Source of the DNA: Planctomycetales bacterium ZRK34
GTDB taxonomy: Bacteria; Planctomycetota; Phycisphaerae; Phycisphaerales; Zrk34
Assembly (NCBI GenBank): GCA_014873095.1
Contig: CP050848.1
Coordinates: 3,221,850 to 3,285,849 of the forward strand
Reading direction: 5' to 3'
Length of the DNA stretch: 64,000 nucleotides
The position numbers were made by a program, and so were the translations under genes. Below the pieces are notes generated by a model that did no database searches, had not been told where the DNA came from, and saw only the letters and a program-made list of their open reading frames with translations. Shown one piece after another: positions 60,942-64,000 of this stretch (position 1 is the first letter of the stretch; each line of letters starts with the position of its first letter).

Positions 60942-61700
60942 TTGTCCACCGTACACGCTAGCATCATCATCACCTGTAAAGGTCGTTTCGGTCATCTGCG
61001 TGCGACGCTCCCCAACATGCTGGCTCAGCAGTGCGACTTTCCCTATGAAGTCATCGTCGTCGACTATGGCTGCCCTCAGCACGCGTTCGATTGGTGTGTA
61101 CAACTCAACCATGCTCGCCTGCTGGCGCTGCGAGTCGTAGATAACGCAAGGCAATTCAATCTGAGTCGAGCCCGTAACTGCGGCGCTCGATATGCCAATA
61201 GCGAGATACTGGCTTTCGTGGATGCAGACGTGTTCCTGTCACCTCATTGGTTAGGTGCTGTCAGCCGTGAGCTGTTGCAGCACGGGCTGGTGACTGTCGG
61301 GCGTGTTGGTCGCGGTATATGGGATTGCTTTGGCTCCTGCGCTGTTCGAACGGACCTATTCCATCAAGTGCGGGGCTACAACGAAGCATTTCACGGCTGG
61401 GGTCGCGACGATGTCGACTTTTATCGCCGCTGTACCCAAGTCGCCTCTGTGGGGTACTACGGACCGCATCTGGTCAGAGCGATTCAGCACAGCCATGCCG
61501 AACGGTCGCGCCACTATGACGTAGCCGATATCTGGGCCAGCAATGCCGCCAACGCACGGCTCGCAGCCACATCCGGACGAGAAGTCAATCCCAGTGGATA
61601 CGGTTTGTGCAAGGCAGTGCAACATCGAGGTTCAATGATGTCAGATCCATTGCTCGTGCCAGTGAAGGGGACGCGTCATCAGATGGGCTTGCGAGCGTGA
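60942..61700 (+). CDS. GT2-family glycosyltransferase
   Basis: The protein (about 252 residues from the chosen start) is a GT-A-fold enzyme: SIIITCKGRFGHLRATLPNM at the N-terminus, nucleotide-sugar metal motif ILAFVDADVFLSPHWL, and GYNEAFHGWGRDDVDFYRRC with the acceptor-site acidic residues. This resembles galactosyltransferase-type GT2 enzymes. I prefer the TTG at 60942 (GGGAAG upstream), because the GT fold begins there and the frame upstream overlaps the 46-residue gene; a GTG at 60801 is the alternative. It is followed closely by the sulfotransferase fusion. Confidence 0.8.
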   Translation: MSTVHASIIITCKGRFGHLRATLPNMLAQQCDFPYEVIVVDYGCPQHAFDWCVQLNHARLLALRVVDNARQFNLSRARNCGARYANSEILAFVDADVFLSPHWLGAVSRELLQHGLVTVGRVGRGIWDCFGSCAVRTDLFHQVRGYNEAFHGWGRDDVDFYRRCTQVASVGYYGPHLVRAIQHSHAERSRHYDVADIWASNAANARLAATSGREVNPSGYGLCKAVQHRGSMMSDPLLVPVKGTRHQMGLRA

Positions 61701-61706
61701 CGTGTT

Positions 61707-63305
61707 ATGGACGAACCGTGTTTTGAGCGAAGGGATATGTTTGTGTCTCGTATATTACCCACAGTCCGAAGCGCCCGACAAGTAATCCCGGATATCGATC
61801 GATCTGAGAACTTGCAGGCGGCCAGCGACAGCCAGCCAGCAGTCCCTGAACAGTCTCCGATCATCATCGGTTTGGGCACGGGGCGTTGTGGAACGCACTC
61901 GCTGGTTGACCTGCTCAACGCTCAACACCAGGTGCGCGTGACGCATGAGCCTCGACCAATTCTCAACTGGAATCCGCAAGCGGAAACTCATGACGTCGTA
62001 GCTCGTTTTCAGCGACGGAGTAAACGGCACGCCGGTAGCATCACCGGTGAAGTGGCACAGTACCTTCTTTTGTACGTGCCGAGACTGTTGGATGAACTGC
62101 CGCAGGCCAAAGCGGTGGTGCTCAAGCGCCCACGAGAGCAGGTGGCTCGGTCATACATGCGTTGGATTGAAAAAGCGTACCGTGACAAACGTGTCGATCA
62201 TTGGCTTGAGGGCGCAACTGCTCAACCGCACCTGTGGGATTCCGCTTATCCGCGATTCGAGGCGGCAGATACATTTGAAGCGATCTGTAAATACTGGGAC
62301 TGGTATTACGAGCATGTTGAAGCATTGGTTGACGCATATCCCCACCGTGTCAGGGTCTGGTCAACCGAGTCTGCGCTGAACGATCCACAAATCCAACAGC
62401 AGGTGCTCGAATGGTTAGGTGTGCGCGAACCACAATGGCGGCGAGTATGGTCTTCAGCCACAACGCCAAAAATTGATGCGCATGTTAATGGTTCGCCATC
62501 GTACACGTTTTGCATCAAGACATTTGAGCGTGAGCCGGCATTGTGGCGCTGCCTAACCTCCATTCGACGCTATGTTCCTCATGTGCCTGTGGTCATTTGC
62601 GATGATAGCGCCAGGCCGTATGCGCCGAGGTTGGCTCATGAGTTTTCGGATCTATCGATCAAGGTGTTGACGCCGGGATTTGATGTGGGCCTCAGTCGAG
62701 GTCGCAATCTAGCGGTTGAAGCAGTCGACACGGAATTCATCTGCCAGCTTGATGATGACAACTTCATTGTTGATGAGACGGATATTGATGGGATGCTTCG
62801 GGTGTTGGTCGAGAACGGCTATGACATTGTCACGGGGCGTTTTCTTGAGTCTGATGGTTCTATCAAGGGGTGGGAGGCCCGGTTTCACATCATTGATACG
62901 GTTTTCTATGCCCAGCCCAGTCCGCCGGAAAAGCCGATCTGGCCCACGAACATGGGTATGAATTTCCTTGTGGCTCGCAAGTCGACCCTGAAACAGTACC
63001 CATATTGTGAGCAGATCAAGATTGGACGAGAGCATGTGGATTTCTACCTGTCGGTCTTTCGGGCCGGTGGGCGTGTGGCATGTTACGCCCCTTCATTGGT
63101 CGGCCATTGCCATATGCGTTTGGGCCGCCAGTATGTATCCATGCGTCATGGGAGAGATAGCGACTTTGATGAAATATTCATGGATCGGCACGGGCTCTCG
63201 CACGCCATCATGCCCTTGGGGCATGTAATCTGCCATATGAAGAACTTCAAGCCATTGAGGCCCCAGAACGTAGCGCCGTCGACTTTTCAGCAGACCAAAG
63301 CATGA
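61707..63305 (+). CDS. Sulfotransferase-glycosyltransferase fusion
   Basis: The 532-residue protein joins two enzymes. Residues about 50-270 form a sulfotransferase: the PAPS 5'-phosphate loop IIIGLGTGRCGTHSLVDLLN and the 3'-phosphate motif AVVLKRPREQVARSYMRWIE. Residues about 280-530 form a GT2 glycosyltransferase (TFCIKTFEREPALWRCLTSI, RGRNLAVEAVDTEFICQLDD with DDDN, and NFLVARKSTLKQYPYCEQIK). Coupling sugar addition and sulfation in one chain suggests a sulfated surface glycan. It starts six bases after the upstream GT and overlaps the next gene in ATGA. Confidence 0.85.
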   Translation: MDEPCFERRDMFVSRILPTVRSARQVIPDIDRSENLQAASDSQPAVPEQSPIIIGLGTGRCGTHSLVDLLNAQHQVRVTHEPRPILNWNPQAETHDVVARFQRRSKRHAGSITGEVAQYLLLYVPRLLDELPQAKAVVLKRPREQVARSYMRWIEKAYRDKRVDHWLEGATAQPHLWDSAYPRFEAADTFEAICKYWDWYYEHVEALVDAYPHRVRVWSTESALNDPQIQQQVLEWLGVREPQWRRVWSSATTPKIDAHVNGSPSYTFCIKTFEREPALWRCLTSIRRYVPHVPVVICDDSARPYAPRLAHEFSDLSIKVLTPGFDVGLSRGRNLAVEAVDTEFICQLDDDNFIVDETDIDGMLRVLVENGYDIVTGRFLESDGSIKGWEARFHIIDTVFYAQPSPPEKPIWPTNMGMNFLVARKSTLKQYPYCEQIKIGREHVDFYLSVFRAGGRVACYAPSLVGHCHMRLGRQYVSMRHGRDSDFDEIFMDRHGLSHAIMPLGHVICHMKNFKPLRPQNVAPSTFQQTKA

Positions 63306-64000
63306 GATATGCTCTTCTGAAATACAGTACCAGTAATCTGGGGGATCAGATTCAGTCTATCGCGGCGGCTCGATTCCTACCACGCGTTGATGAGTTGATC
63401 GATCGTGACCACCTGGACGAATATGGTAACGTTAAGTCGCTTGAGGCATCGCAATCCATGCTCATATGCAATGGCTGGTGGACTCATCGGCCAACGACTT
63501 GGCCGCCACCTCCCAGTATTCATCCATTGCTGATCTCCATGCACATTCATGAGGACGAAGAAGTTCTACGTCACTTCACCTCGCCGATGTTGCGACATTT
63601 TTACGAGAAGCATGGTCCTGTTGGCTGTCGGGATACGCGGACCCTGGAACTGCTCGAGAAGCAACGCATCCCCGCATATTTCTCCGGTTGTCTGTCACTA
63701 ACGCTCTCGAGGTGTGATGTCCCACGCAATGGGCGAGTGTTTTTCGTTGATGTGTTTGGACCCGATGCACAGGGACATGTACGCGCCTCAGCTGGAGACG
63801 CATGGTGGACGGCCATACCCGAATCCATTCGTCGCATGTCTACCCATGTGACGCATAGGATGGCCAAGGTATATAGTCACGCTGAACGACAGAAGCGAGC
63901 GAGGGCATTATTGGAGCTATATCGTAACGCACATCTAGTAATCACAGGGAGGCTTCATTGTGCATTGCCATGCGTTGCGATGGGTACTCCAGTTGTCATG
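63302..64000 (+). CDS. Polysaccharide pyruvyl transferase-like protein, 3' end cut off
   Basis: The frame begins with ATG overlapping the previous stop (ATGA) and stays open to the end of the window, 233 codons. MRYALLKYSTSNLGDQIQSI is the typical start of the family (NxGDxxQ), and HLVITGRLHCALPCVAMGTP is its conserved nucleotide-sugar-binding segment. Such enzymes add pyruvate ketals to surface polysaccharides, though many members have other roles. It completes a run of glycan-modifying genes. Confidence 0.8.
   Translation, partial: MRYALLKYSTSNLGDQIQSIAAARFLPRVDELIDRDHLDEYGNVKSLEASQSMLICNGWWTHRPTTWPPPPSIHPLLISMHIHEDEEVLRHFTSPMLRHFYEKHGPVGCRDTRTLELLEKQRIPAYFSGCLSLTLSRCDVPRNGRVFFVDVFGPDAQGHVRASAGDAWWTAIPESIRRMSTHVTHRMAKVYSHAERQKRARALLELYRNAHLVITGRLHCALPCVAMGTPVVM

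Overview
The window is a high-GC bacterial chromosome segment, most plausibly from a planctomycete of the Phycisphaerae type. This is an inference from gene content: a flagellar operon with FliW and CsrA, an arylsulfatase, a beta-helix protein, an excisionase-HTH/receiver protein, a DtxR domain fused to a metal permease, and an IS transposase type common in planctomycetes. P-ring and L-ring genes (flgI, flgH) and an RND pump indicate two membranes. Genes are tightly packed, with many ATGA start/stop overlaps, until about 42 kb.

1-12.6 kb is a flagellar block on the + strand: flgG (5' end cut off), flgA, flgH, flgI, a rod-binding flgJ-like gene, a flgN-like chaperone, flgK, an unusually long flgL, fliW, csrA and two flagellin genes. 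The Shine-Dalgarno of the first flagellin lies in the loop of a perfect hairpin. A GGA-loop hairpin precedes fliW, and a hairpin masks the start of the second flagellin. This fits FliW-CsrA-flagellin partner switching.

12.6-30.4 kb is housekeeping and metabolic: an AEC permease, glucose-6-phosphate isomerase, an Old Yellow Enzyme-type oxidoreductase, an AraC regulator, a zinc-ribbon protein, aat, a pseudouridine synthase, a TetR-MFP-RND efflux operon, a DUF4832-type secreted protein, an HNH endonuclease, a glutamine amidotransferase-like protein and a DUF3445 protein. Long palindromes sit between genes. Two belong to one family and differ by a compensatory base change. A probable minus-strand small RNA with its own terminator lies at 30.4-30.6 kb.

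30.9-42.4 kb holds a signalling trio (excisionase-HTH/REC, HDOD/histidine kinase, REC/GAF), then a manganese/metal locus on the minus strand: an Nramp-USP fusion, an ABC permease fused to a DtxR-like domain, the ATPase and the binding lipoprotein. The ABC operon promoter carries an inverted repeat over its spacer and -10. A PilZ protein and a sulfatase follow.

42.4-64 kb is an accessory region with many signs of transfer: a large serine recombinase, a pRiA4b ORF-3-like protein, a HEPN/MNT pair, about 0.7 kb of structured non-coding DNA, a zeta-toxin remnant cut by a decayed IS transposase, and then a lower-GC cassette. That cassette encodes three related tail-fibre/adhesin-like proteins sharing an LNDN-type N-terminal module, a beta-helix protein, a YadA-head-like HAEG repeat protein, an antisense fucosyltransferase-like gene, and a 2138-residue RHS protein. 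The RHS protein has a compositionally foreign, membrane-segment-containing tip and is followed at once by a 53-residue two-helix membrane protein (candidate immunity). The window ends in surface-glycan genes: a small membrane protein, a tiny CxxC protein, a GT2 glycosyltransferase, a sulfotransferase-glycosyltransferase fusion, and a pyruvyl-transferase-like gene that runs off the end.

The best candidates for something undescribed are the modular surface-protein/RHS cassette with its tiny putative immunity gene, the leader hairpins of the flagellar control circuit, and the doubly fused metal-transport locus.
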